DNA of 35,581 nt. It comes from an uncultured Saprospiraceae bacterium. GTDB lineage: Bacteria > Bacteroidota > Bacteroidia > Chitinophagales > Saprospiraceae. Where the stretch lies: the NCBI GenBank assembly GCA_937967615.1, contig CALCMJ010000047.1:1-35581 (forward strand). The letters run 5' to 3'. The position numbers were made by a program, and so were the translations under genes. Below the pieces are notes generated by a model. That model did not search any database. It was not told the DNA's origin and saw nothing but the letters and a program-made list of their open reading frames with translations. Positions 15,813 to 24,476 of this stretch are shown here, in pieces (positions within the stretch are counted from its first letter, which is position 1; every line of letters begins with the position of its first letter).

Positions 15813-16664
15813 TCACCGCCTAACCCAATACTCATTAAACCTATAGCTCAAGCCAATCTTAAAAATCCCATACCAGTCCTGATCAGAAGAATCACCTCGC
15901 ATGACTCCTTCTTCTTGCGGAAAAGGACTCCCATCTGTATTTATATACCTGTCAGAAAGCGCCGCAGCTAGTGCACCACGTTCATTAAATATTAGATTGG
16001 TGTCTGCTGAAGGTAGACTAGCATCATCTATGTAATCCGTAAAAGTTTTGTTCCATCGAAAACTCAAACTAAGCTCATAGCTCTCATTGAGTTTGTAAGC
16101 AATCATGCCACCAAATGGTATGCTCCATTGAGTCAAAGAATAAAAATCACGCTTAGGGTATTGTTCTAAGCCTTGCCCTTCTGTTCCAAGGGGTTGGAGC
16201 CTATGCCAGTTATCCTGGTAAAACCCCTCAGGATCAAACCGAAAGTAGGCCAAGCCAAACAGGACCTTTGATCTGAATTTTGCATTTCTTCTGCGTTCTT
16301 TAAAAAGTGAAACTACATCATAACCAACCATAAGCGAAAACTCATCTAACTGAGTTCTGAAATTCAAGTTTCTAAAGTACTTTGAAGATGAAGTACCATT
16401 GTTAGAATCGAAAGCTTGGATTCTTCCTCTATGAAAGCCTAGAATGAGAGAAAGTTCACGATTTAAATTGTGCGTGTAAGCAAGTCCCCAAGCTAGCTGG
16501 CTTTCTGAAAGGACAGGAATGTTATCTGTTAAATCGCCAGTATAAAAAAAACTACCTAGGCTTATTGTTAATTCTGATCTGTAATCATCAGTTACATACT
16601 GCGCAGAAAGCTCAGCGATAGGCACGCACAGCAAGAAAATAATGGAATTGTATATTAACTTCAT
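15813..16664 (-). CDS. DUF6089-like outer membrane beta-barrel protein
   Basis: The 283-residue protein begins with a clear signal peptide (MKLIYNSIIFLLCVPIAELSAQ), which decides the ATG at 16664 over an in-frame ATG at 16685. The mature part alternates hydrophobic and polar residues as in a small beta-barrel: ELTISLGSFFYTGDL, LAWGLAYTHNLNRELSLILGFHRGRI, FSLMVGYDVV, KVLFGLAYFRFDP, MIAYKLNESYELSLSFRWNKTFTDYIDDAS, and the last strand YGIFKIGLSYRFN. This matches my memory of DUF6089 proteins, common in Bacteroidota, whose function is unknown. It is convergent with rnz, and its stop codon is 18 bp from the hairpin array. A role in the neighbouring polysaccharide locus is possible but nothing in the sequence shows it. 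Confidence 0.8.
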   Translation of the reverse strand: MKLIYNSIIFLLCVPIAELSAQYVTDDYRSELTISLGSFFYTGDLTDNIPVLSESQLAWGLAYTHNLNRELSLILGFHRGRIQAFDSNNGTSSSKYFRNLNFRTQLDEFSLMVGYDVVSLFKERRRNAKFRSKVLFGLAYFRFDPEGFYQDNWHRLQPLGTEGQGLEQYPKRDFYSLTQWSIPFGGMIAYKLNESYELSLSFRWNKTFTDYIDDASLPSADTNLIFNERGALAAALSDRYINTDGSPFPQEEGVMRGDSSDQDWYGIFKIGLSYRFNEYWVRR

Positions 16665-16797
16665 AGAATGTGTATAATGATTCATCAATCAATTGATGTT
16701 CTTTGAAAATAAAAAAAGTAAATCTAATTAAGGAGAAAAGTAAAGTGAAAATGTGAATTTAGATCACTTGAATTAGTATTTGATTAGCTGAATAGTG

Positions 16798-17721
16798 CTA
16801 GTAATTTAATTTCTTAGTCATAGGGGAGCAGATTGCATTCGTGAAAAAATTGTTCACTTTAGGAAATTTTGTTTTATAAGCAAAATCCGCTGTGATTTGT
16901 TTTGATTGGAATCTTGCAAGATTACCTGCAATCCCATGACTTCTCCCTGAGATAAAATCTTGACATGGATTAAAGTCCAGATTTAATTTTAAAGTATCAT
17001 TTATGTTTTCTAGCGTAGATACAGGATGAGATGCGAGTTCTTTATATTTAATGTGAATGTATTCTGACCCTTTAAAATGTTTTGTATAAAGTTTGTGCAT
17101 AATATAATTTTCTACTGTCCATCTTCCACTCATTCTTACGCTTTTTAAAATTTTAAATTCTGGCTTTGTCATACTGTATGTAAATCCTGAAGGGGACTTT
17201 GTAAGATGGATAACCTTAATGTTAAATTCTCCAGACAGATGAAGCAAGAGTAGACGATATGGATCTTTGGAAGCGTCAATGAGATAGTCTACGTGCTGAC
17301 TTTGCCTTGCCTTTTGTTTTATGAGTCCTATTATGTTTTTATTTGCCCTCCCATAAGTTTCAGCTTCTTTGAGAATTTTGGGGTCAATGCTTTTATTGCG
17401 AATTTGACTTAAGTATTTATATCTCAATACCTTGCCCTTTGCAGCTTCATTTCTAAAAATAAAGGCTTTTTCAAGATCAGCGGATTGGCTTTTGAATATA
17501 TTGTCTATAAATGGCGACCAGAATTTGCATTCTGAGAGATCATCCCCGCAGCCACAAGGAAGATATCTAGTCCTGTATTGGTAGGGGAGGAGGAACAACT
17601 CTCCCATTGTCCAAGCATTATAGCAGGCTCCCAATAACATGTCTAGGATTGTTGATCCACTTCTTCCATTACTCAGAATATAGATCAAGTTTATTCTATT
17701 CTTGCTTTGGTTCTCAGACAT
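16798..17721 (-). CDS. Sulfotransferase family protein
   Basis: The 307-residue protein has the sulfotransferase/P-loop fold. The PAPS 5'-phosphosulfate loop is INLIYILSNGRSGSTILDMLL (GRSGST at 19-24), a Cys-rich loop follows (PCGCGDDLSECKFW, 56-68), then YLIDASKDPYRLLLL (146-160), equivalent to the family's DSSKxPxR, and KVIHLTKSPSGFTYS (169-183), the 3'-phosphate site, where the usual Arg-Asp is Lys-Ser. The likely job is transfer of sulfate from PAPS to a sugar of the polysaccharide made by the neighbouring genes. It overlaps the end of the flippase gene by 8 bp on the same strand. The acceptor is unknown. Confidence 0.85.
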   Translation of the reverse strand: MSENQSKNRINLIYILSNGRSGSTILDMLLGACYNAWTMGELFLLPYQYRTRYLPCGCGDDLSECKFWSPFIDNIFKSQSADLEKAFIFRNEAAKGKVLRYKYLSQIRNKSIDPKILKEAETYGRANKNIIGLIKQKARQSQHVDYLIDASKDPYRLLLLHLSGEFNIKVIHLTKSPSGFTYSMTKPEFKILKSVRMSGRWTVENYIMHKLYTKHFKGSEYIHIKYKELASHPVSTLENINDTLKLNLDFNPCQDFISGRSHGIAGNLARFQSKQITADFAYKTKFPKVNNFFTNAICSPMTKKLNY

Positions 17722-18940
17722 GTTGCGCGTTTCTTATGTCAATGTTATATTTCGTAAATATGAAAATACTTGCAATCGCATAACCTGCAGATATAGCGTA
17801 CGCTAATGCTATAATAGGGCTAAAAGAAATGAATATCTTGATAGAAATATAGCTCACAATAATGCCAATAACAAGTGGTATTCTGCCATAAAAAGTAAAT
17901 AATTTTGTGTTCTTTTCTGAAATGTAATAGGCTTTAAAAGAATTAAATATACTTAGGAAGAATACGATACCCAAGAGTGCTACTAATATATCATAAACTG
18001 GAATCCAGTTAGGACCAAACAAAAAACTAATTAATTCTAAACCAAAATAGTTTATAAATACACTTGCTATGCCTAAGGCAATTATTTCAAACTTTAAAAT
18101 TCGATTTAGCAAATTTATTTTCCCTTTTGCATCTTCTTTAGATAGGTAATTCAGTAAAACACGAGTGGTGAAGGGTTGTAGTAATTGATGAGGTGTAACA
18201 GAAAGTCTTTTTGCCTGAAAAAACATACCCACACTTGCAGAACCCGCTATGGAATTTGAGAATATAATAATGAGTTTATCTAAACCCTGTTCCAAATTAT
18301 TATCTAACCATATCCACTTACTATTTTTAAATATTTTAAAAATAGAATCTGATGAGAAATAAAGTTTAGGAAATTTTGCCCAGGCTTTGTTAATATAAAG
18401 ACCTATTGCTACAAAGAAACTTTGTAAAAACACTCTTAAATATAAAACGATTGCACCCAAACCACAAAGAACTCCAATAACCGCCATGAAGTGACTGAGC
18501 AGAACACTGGTTGATTCTATTTTTGCGATAGAAACATACTTAAGATTTCTTTCATATTGGACCATGTTTATTTGTATAAATGGGGCAAATGTGACCGCGA
18601 CTAAGATAATAAGTGCCTCGAAATTTAGCTGACCTACGATCTTGAGAAGAATAAGTCCTCCTACTAGAATAATTATGGACTGCAAAATTGTATAGGCATA
18701 ATAGGAACTGAGTTCGCTCTTTAGCTCATTTTCTTTTGAGCGTAAGATTAAATCGCCAATTCTCAGGTTAGAAAATGCACTTAAGAGTGTAGCATTAGAT
18801 AAGATAATTGCAAAAATACCAAATTGAGAAGGAGAAATGTGTCTGACTAAGATTAGATTGCTAACAAAAGCAACTACTGCTTGAAAAGCGCCTGAGCTTA
18901 TCATAGAACCGGAATTGCCTATTAGATTTTTTTTTACCAC
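17714..18940 (-). CDS. Polysaccharide flippase (Wzx/MATE-like, polysaccharide biosynthesis protein)
   Basis: The 408-residue protein has about 12 hydrophobic helices and the family start (LIGNSGSMISSGAFQAVVAFVSNLILVRHISPSQFGIFAIILSNATLLSAF), where LxRxLSPxxFGxFA is the Wzx/RfbX hallmark. Members flip undecaprenyl-linked oligosaccharides across the inner membrane. It starts at GTG 18940, giving MVKKNLIGNSG. It is the first gene of a minus-strand pair with the sulfotransferase (8-bp overlap) and is divergent from the aminotransferase. The pair and the plus-strand genes likely serve the same glycan. Confidence 0.88.
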   Translation of the reverse strand: MVKKNLIGNSGSMISSGAFQAVVAFVSNLILVRHISPSQFGIFAIILSNATLLSAFSNLRIGDLILRSKENELKSELSSYYAYTILQSIIILVGGLILLKIVGQLNFEALIILVAVTFAPFIQINMVQYERNLKYVSIAKIESTSVLLSHFMAVIGVLCGLGAIVLYLRVFLQSFFVAIGLYINKAWAKFPKLYFSSDSIFKIFKNSKWIWLDNNLEQGLDKLIIIFSNSIAGSASVGMFFQAKRLSVTPHQLLQPFTTRVLLNYLSKEDAKGKINLLNRILKFEIIALGIASVFINYFGLELISFLFGPNWIPVYDILVALLGIVFFLSIFNSFKAYYISEKNTKLFTFYGRIPLVIGIIVSYISIKIFISFSPIIALAYAISAGYAIASIFIFTKYNIDIRNAQHV

Positions 18941-19139
18941 CTATTGGATTCTGTTCTTATTTATGTTAAAAAGTAAATAATGCAATATATACTATTTACT
19001 TTTTCCCTTTAATTTTAACATTATAATTCTAAAGGAATTAAATTAAAAGGTTTGGAAACAAAGAAATATAGTATTTGCTGTATTAGTCTATTTTTTTGTA
19101 TAATACACATAGGCTTCCAAGTTTTTATAAATCATTAAA

Positions 19140-20252
19140 ATGACTGTCAGAAATACATTCATCCCTGTATCTCAACCATCAATCACTGAGCTGGAAATTT
19201 CCTATGTAAATGACGCAGTAAGATCTACATGGATTTCTTCCTTAGGGAAATACATAGACAATTTTGAAAATCAATTTTCTGAATTTTGCGAATCTAAATA
19301 TGGTATTGCAGTTTCAAATGGAACAGTTGCCATTCAATTAGCTTTAACCGCTTTAGGAATAGGAGAGGGAGACGAAGTCATTGTTCCGGACTTTACATTC
19401 ATTGCTAGTGCGAATGCAGTTTTGCATGCAGGTGCTAAACCTGTTTTTGCAGATATTGAAAACGACACCCTTTGCATTGATCCTGAAGATATTAAGAAAA
19501 AGATTACAGAAAAGACAAAAGCTATAATGCCAGTTCATGTGTATGGGCATCCTGCAGAAATGGAGCTGATTGCAAAAATAGCAGAAGAGAATAATTTATT
19601 GCTTATTGAAGATGCAGCTGAAGCACATGGCGCTCGCTATAAAGGCAGACGAGTAGGTTCACTTTCGGATGCGGCTTGTTTTTCTTTTTATGGAAACAAG
19701 AATATGACAACAGGTGAGGGTGGTATGATAATCACTAATGATGAAGAGTTAGCTATACGATGTAAACACCTGAGAGACCAAGCTATGTCGCCTACAAAGA
19801 GGTATTGGCATGACGCGCCTGGGTTTAATTTTAGGATGACAAATCTTCAAGCTGCGATTGGATGTGCCCAATTGGAAAGATCTGAGGAATTGCTCTTAAA
19901 AAGAAAATTAATTTTTAATTGGTATAAAGCTGGATTATCCGAATTAGATGGAGTGCAGTTAAACACGATAAGAGAAGATATAGAACACGCGTTTTGGATG
20001 GTATGCTTAGAATGTGAAGAATTTGATGAGCAAAGTAGAAGCAGGTTTATGTCATATTTAAAAGAACACAACATAGATAGTCGGCCTTACTTTTATCCAT
20101 GTAGTATGATGCCTTATTTTAACAAAGCAGACAATGTGAACACCTATAGCAAATTTTATAAGGGAATAAATTTACCTACTTTTTTTGATCTTAATAAAGA
20201 GGATATAGATTATATCTGTAAGATTATTGTAAATTATTTCAACACTCTATAA
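19140..20252 (+). CDS. DegT/DnrJ/EryC1/StrS sugar aminotransferase, perosamine-synthase-like
   Basis: The 370-residue PLP enzyme converts a nucleotide keto-sugar into an amino sugar. Seen: FIPVSQPSITELEISYVNDAV at the start, SNGTVAIQLAL (59-69), PDFTFIASANAVLHAGAKPVFADI (83-106), PVHVYGHPAEM, LLIEDAAEAHGA (155-166, with Asp158 facing the PLP nitrogen) and SFYGNKNMTTGEGGMI with the Schiff-base Lys187. The SFYGNK-TTGEGG form is typical of GDP-perosamine synthases and related 4-aminotransferases, so a GDP-4-keto-6-deoxymannose substrate is plausible; no GDP-mannose dehydratase gene is in view to confirm it. It begins the main plus-strand block of the locus. Confidence 0.9.
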   Translation: MTVRNTFIPVSQPSITELEISYVNDAVRSTWISSLGKYIDNFENQFSEFCESKYGIAVSNGTVAIQLALTALGIGEGDEVIVPDFTFIASANAVLHAGAKPVFADIENDTLCIDPEDIKKKITEKTKAIMPVHVYGHPAEMELIAKIAEENNLLLIEDAAEAHGARYKGRRVGSLSDAACFSFYGNKNMTTGEGGMIITNDEELAIRCKHLRDQAMSPTKRYWHDAPGFNFRMTNLQAAIGCAQLERSEELLLKRKLIFNWYKAGLSELDGVQLNTIREDIEHAFWMVCLECEEFDEQSRSRFMSYLKEHNIDSRPYFYPCSMMPYFNKADNVNTYSKFYKGINLPTFFDLNKEDIDYICKIIVNYFNTL

Positions 20253-20343
20253 CGATGGTGCATCTTATTGAAGATAGGATTAGGGGAATTCAGAAATTGA
20301 CGGAAAATCATGAAAAAGCAAAAAAAAAGATTTGAAGTATAAG

Positions 20344-21663
20344 ATGAGCCACGCCAAAATCATATCACTATATGTATTAATGCTTTTAATCTGCTTGGCT
20401 TTTCCTAGCTCCTATGAATCTATTACTTTATTGGTTTTTGCAATTTCCGCTATTCAGTTTTTTAAATGTTTTGGCAGAGAAGATTCTATTCTTGAATTCA
20501 TTTCTTTTGCAGCTATTGTGCAATGGCTAGTTGCGCCCTATATAGCTTATAAGTATTTTGAAGGATTTTCAGTGATGGCTGTAGACTCTGAAGTGTTTTT
20601 TTCTATAGCGCTCCCAGGTAGTTTGATGTTTATTTTAGGATTGGAAATAATGAAAAAAAAATTAGTAATAGAGTTTGAAGAACGTATTCAGCAGCCAAAA
20701 ATATTCTCAAGTGTATTATTAATTGGTATAGGTATATCTAGTTTTCTGCTTATTAATTTTGTTCCAGGAGCTTTAAAGAATGTATTTATAAACGCACAGT
20801 ATTTAACCCTAATTGGTTTATTTTACTTGGTTATCGGATTTGAAAAATATAGAAAAACTTCTATGCTTTTCTTGTTTGGACTACTCTTAATGAATGCAGC
20901 TTCAACAGGAATGTTTGGCCAGTTATTTCTTTGGTCTTTTTTCTTTTTTAATCTCTATTTCCAAAAGTTTAAAATATCGCTTGCCAAATCTGTAACTATG
21001 GGTGTTCTTGCAGTTATCCTATTGATGCCTGTCCAGCTCCTTAAACAAGAATACAGACAAAAAACTTGGGATGATACTGACAGAAAGAATGATATAGGAC
21101 TACTAACTAAATTATATTTATCAAAACTTAAAAACTTTGAAAATATTTTTGATCAAGAGAATCTATTGCATTTTAATGGAAGAGTAAATCAAGGAGGAAT
21201 AGTAAGTATGACCTATGCACATGTTCCATCTAGCCAGGGTTTTGTAAAGGGAAGTACAATAATTACGGCAGTAAAAACAAGCCTGATCCCACGACTTTTT
21301 TGGAAGAATAAACCACGACAGGGAGGGGCTATAATGTTCCCGAAATTTACAGGAAGACAACTTATGGGTAAAACAAGTGCGAATATTAGTCCTTTGGGTG
21401 AGGCCTATGTAAATTTTGGTAAAAACGGCTCCTTATTATTCATGTGTTTATTTGGTGGGTTTATCGCTTGGGTGCACGGCTATAGTAGCGCCTTAGTAAA
21501 AAAGAAGCCCTTATTTATTTTCTGGATGCCCCTTTTATTCACAGGCTGTTTGCTTTTGGGTACTGATGTGAATTCTATATTGAATGCCATTGTTAAATCT
21601 AGTTTTTTTATTTTTTTAGTCTATTGGATGTTTAGACTGGTTTTTCGAATTGAATTTTATTAA
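20344..21663 (+). CDS. Multi-pass membrane protein, candidate O-antigen polymerase (Wzy-like)
   Basis: The 439-residue protein has about ten membrane helices spread over its length, with a long soluble loop in the second half (from about LKQEYRQKTWDDTDRKND to the PRLFWKNKPRQGGA segment) and helices again at the end. A large periplasmic loop late in the protein and position between flippase, aminotransferase and glycosyltransferase genes are what a Wzy polymerase looks like. The loop motif PRLFWKNKP and GEAYVNFGKNGSLLFM resemble those of O-antigen polymerase/ligase-like proteins. Sequence conservation is poor in this class, so the role is inferred. I use ATG 20344; a TTG four codons upstream is possible. 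Confidence 0.7.
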   Translation: MSHAKIISLYVLMLLICLAFPSSYESITLLVFAISAIQFFKCFGREDSILEFISFAAIVQWLVAPYIAYKYFEGFSVMAVDSEVFFSIALPGSLMFILGLEIMKKKLVIEFEERIQQPKIFSSVLLIGIGISSFLLINFVPGALKNVFINAQYLTLIGLFYLVIGFEKYRKTSMLFLFGLLLMNAASTGMFGQLFLWSFFFFNLYFQKFKISLAKSVTMGVLAVILLMPVQLLKQEYRQKTWDDTDRKNDIGLLTKLYLSKLKNFENIFDQENLLHFNGRVNQGGIVSMTYAHVPSSQGFVKGSTIITAVKTSLIPRLFWKNKPRQGGAIMFPKFTGRQLMGKTSANISPLGEAYVNFGKNGSLLFMCLFGGFIAWVHGYSSALVKKKPLFIFWMPLLFTGCLLLGTDVNSILNAIVKSSFFIFLVYWMFRLVFRIEFY

Positions 21664-21679
21664 ACTACAATTTGATTTC

Positions 21680-22498
21680 ATGTACTTACTTGATAAAATG
21701 CTTTTGAATTATGGTTTTAATGCCTATAAATCACTTGGATTCAGATTGTATAGCAAACAAGTTGCATTCTTTTTCAAAGCTATAGTCGAAATCATTAGAA
21801 CAAAAAACTTGGCTATTATTGATAAGCAATTCTCAAAATACAGAAGCTTAGAATTCAAAGATGTTTTTGGAAAATCCCTTAAGATAGATCCTTTGATGAA
21901 TGACACTGCAGTCGTAGGGGACTCAGGTATATTTGGACAAATAAGAGAAATGATTGTTAAGAATTGCTATTTAAAATTATTGAATATTACTGCAGAGAGT
22001 GAATTTCAGATTGTGGTAGACCTAGGTGCTAATAGAGGCATGTTCTCATTGATGATGAGTAACTTGTCAGGCATGGTATACATGGTGGAAAATAATCCGA
22101 ACTACAAGCTGGTTATTGAGAATAATTTTAAAACAAACAATTTTAGTAATTATACCTTGAGCAATCAATTTATTGGAAATTCTGGAATGAATTATGAAAA
22201 GGGAATGCAGTCACTTTCATTTACAGAATGGGTCAACAATCAAAATATCAATAGAATTGATCTATTGAAAATTGATATAGAAGGATCTGAATTTTCCATA
22301 TTTCAAGAAAAGTATAACTGGAATACCGTACATTTTATTACAATGGAAATACACCCAAAATGTGGGAACCCCATTGCTATTATAGATAAGCTAATAGCCT
22401 TTGGATTTGAGGTGATAGTGACTGATTCTATGCAAAATATTCTACAGGATTACTCACAAGCTGATTATGTTTATGCCACAAATAAAAATTGGACCTGA
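21680..22498 (+). CDS. FkbM family methyltransferase (first of three)
   Basis: The 272-residue protein has a SAM-binding loop FQIVVDLGANRGMFSLMMS, the acidic strand end YMVENNPNYKLV, and the FkbM signature DLLKIDIEGSEFSIF, which is followed by FITMEIHP. FkbM proteins O-methylate hydroxyl groups of sugars or polyketides. The N-terminal 90 residues are basic and less conserved. It starts at ATG 21680, 17 bp after the polymerase stop; an in-frame TTG lies upstream in the polymerase gene. The next gene starts right after its stop codon. Probable role: methylation of the glycan or its end sugar. Confidence 0.82.
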   Translation: MYLLDKMLLNYGFNAYKSLGFRLYSKQVAFFFKAIVEIIRTKNLAIIDKQFSKYRSLEFKDVFGKSLKIDPLMNDTAVVGDSGIFGQIREMIVKNCYLKLLNITAESEFQIVVDLGANRGMFSLMMSNLSGMVYMVENNPNYKLVIENNFKTNNFSNYTLSNQFIGNSGMNYEKGMQSLSFTEWVNNQNINRIDLLKIDIEGSEFSIFQEKYNWNTVHFITMEIHPKCGNPIAIIDKLIAFGFEVIVTDSMQNILQDYSQADYVYATNKNWT

Positions 22499-23332
22499 TT
22501 GGATTTAACAATTTTAATATTAACCTATAACGAAAGCTTGCACATTGAAAGATGTATAAATAGTGTGCTAGGATTGCAATGTAGGGTCGTCGTTGTTGAT
22601 TCATTTTCAGATGACAGTACAGAAGGAATTGTTAGACAGTTCTCATCAGATTTCTATCAAAACAAATTTGTAAATCAAGCAACTCAGTTGGAATGGGCTA
22701 TGTCCAACTGTGAAATTAATACAGAATGGGTGTTCAGGTTGGATGCTGATGAGTATATAAGTACAGATTTATTGAACGAGATGAAAGGTAGTTTAGGGAC
22801 CATAGAGCAAGAAGCTGATGGCGTCTTGATAAAAAGAAGAGTCGTTTTTATGGATAGATGGATACGGTGGGGAGGATACTATCCAATATGGATTTTGCGA
22901 TTGTGGAAAGTAGGGAAAGGATTTGTTGAAAATAAGGCAATGGATGAAAAAATTCGAATACCTTCCAAAAAGATTATAAAATTCAAAAATGATATCGTAG
23001 AAGAGAACTTAAATAGCTTAAGTTGGTGGATTGCCAAACACAATGACTATGCAACCAGAGAAATGGAGGAAATTATAAAACAAAAGAAAGAAATAAGTTC
23101 AGAGAGATATATAAGAACAGATAAACAAGATTCAAATCAATGGTATAAACACAATTTGTATTATAAACTTCCAATTTTGATACGTCCATTTTTATATTTT
23201 ATTTATAGGTATTTTTTTAAACTTGGGTTTTTAGATGGTAAATCTGGTTTTGTTTGGCACGTACTACAGGGGTTTTGGTATCGCTTTCTTATTGATGCTA
23301 AGTATTTAGAAAACAAAAGGAAGCGAATATGA
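22499..23332 (+). CDS. Glycosyltransferase family 2 (WaaE/KdtX-like)
   Basis: The 277-residue protein has the GT-A fold start LTILILTYNESLHIERCINSVLGL, the DSFSDDST motif (nucleotide binding) and WVFRLDADEYI with the DxD-type metal motif. The pattern LTYNE-IHIERCI...DSFSxDxT...WxxxLDADE is that of the WaaE/KdtX-like GT2 group. The only start that keeps the family N-terminus is TTG 22499, which begins at the base after the preceding stop codon. It overlaps the next gene by 4 bp (ATGA). It probably adds one sugar to the growing repeat unit on the cytoplasmic side. Confidence 0.9.
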   Translation: MDLTILILTYNESLHIERCINSVLGLQCRVVVVDSFSDDSTEGIVRQFSSDFYQNKFVNQATQLEWAMSNCEINTEWVFRLDADEYISTDLLNEMKGSLGTIEQEADGVLIKRRVVFMDRWIRWGGYYPIWILRLWKVGKGFVENKAMDEKIRIPSKKIIKFKNDIVEENLNSLSWWIAKHNDYATREMEEIIKQKKEISSERYIRTDKQDSNQWYKHNLYYKLPILIRPFLYFIYRYFFKLGFLDGKSGFVWHVLQGFWYRFLIDAKYLENKRKRI

Positions 23333-24462
23333 AAATCGTATACCTAACTACAAGCTGCTATGAAAAAGGAGGTATTGGCCGCTTCAGTAGATATCAGATT
23401 AGAGCGATTCGTGAATTATATGGAAATAGTAATGTACGTGTACTTTCACTTCTAGGTCCAGGCGAACATTCATTAGAAACACCAATTGATGTTGACTATA
23501 AGGGTTCCAATGCATCTTTAATAAATAAATTAAAATTTATGCATAGAGCGCAACAGATAGTGAAGATTTTTTCACCCGATTGTATACATGCTGCCCATAT
23601 TAATTTAATTGTTTTCACCAACTTTTTAGCAAAACGCTATGGCGCAAAGTCAATAATGAATGCTTACGGGCACGAAGTATGGAGTACTTTCAAAAATAGG
23701 GCTGACATTGGAATTAGGAAAGCAAATTTGATTATGTCTGATTGCTATTTTACTGCAGATTATCTCGAACAGAATGGATTCAGACCCAAAGGATCAGTAC
23801 CTGTAATATGGGATTGTGTAGACCTGGAAAGGTTTGCAAAGGGAGAACCACCTCGCCATCTATTAGAAAAGTATGGAATTCATAATCCTACAAAATCATT
23901 TAATATTTTAACCCTAGGACGTATTTCTTATGGAGCCTTGCACAAAGGTTACGATAGACTATTAGAAGTATTTAGTCGTTTCTCTGAAAAGATCACAAAC
24001 ACCCAATTAATATTTGTAGGAGGAGGTGATTATCTAGAAGAACTACAAGTAAAAGTCAAAAAACTGAATTTAGAAAAGAAAGTAGTGTTTACTGGAAGGG
24101 TTTCTGAAGTGGAATTAACAGATATCTATAAATGTGCAACAATTTTTAGTTTGGTAAGTGATAGAGGCCATGGCCGTGGAGAAGGAATTCCACTGACTCC
24201 ACTGGAAGCTATGGCGTGTGGGATTCCCATAATTGTTGGTAATCATGACGGATCACAGGAGGCAGTTGTTGAAAATAAAAATGGTTGGGTTATTGACCCT
24301 TTTGATTTGGATGCTCACTTAAATGTTTTTTTAGATGCATTTAGAGATCCTGATTTGTTGAAAAGTAAGAAAGATGAAATAAATAGAGTTATTGATAAGA
24401 GATTTTCTTTTGAGGTATTTAAAGAAAAGCATAGAATAATGTATTCAAATTTGAATGAATAG
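23329..24462 (+). CDS. Glycosyltransferase family 4
   Basis: The 377-residue GT-B enzyme starts KIVYLTTSCYEKGGIGRFSRYQIRA with the Gly-rich acceptor-side loop. The C-terminal half has the donor domain: NILTLGRISYGALHKGYDRLLEVF, QLIFVGGGDYLEEL, VVFTGRVSEVELTDIYKCATIF and the EX7E region GRGEGIPLTPLEAMACGIPIIVG. The 4-bp ATGA overlap with the upstream GT2 gene indicates coupling. Sugar specificity cannot be read from the sequence. Confidence 0.93.
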   Translation: MKIVYLTTSCYEKGGIGRFSRYQIRAIRELYGNSNVRVLSLLGPGEHSLETPIDVDYKGSNASLINKLKFMHRAQQIVKIFSPDCIHAAHINLIVFTNFLAKRYGAKSIMNAYGHEVWSTFKNRADIGIRKANLIMSDCYFTADYLEQNGFRPKGSVPVIWDCVDLERFAKGEPPRHLLEKYGIHNPTKSFNILTLGRISYGALHKGYDRLLEVFSRFSEKITNTQLIFVGGGDYLEELQVKVKKLNLEKKVVFTGRVSEVELTDIYKCATIFSLVSDRGHGRGEGIPLTPLEAMACGIPIIVGNHDGSQEAVVENKNGWVIDPFDLDAHLNVFLDAFRDPDLLKSKKDEINRVIDKRFSFEVFKEKHRIMYSNLNE

Positions 24463-24476
24463 TTAGATCAAAAATT

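Noticed and set aside
15729..15971. Plus-strand 80-codon frame over the array end
   Set aside because: It runs through the repeat units and then antisense over the DUF6089-like gene; it gives a Pro/Ile-rich product without any family feature.
20255..20335. 26-codon frame between aminotransferase and polymerase genes
   Set aside because: It has an ATG and could be a gene remnant, but it is too short and has no recognisable motif.
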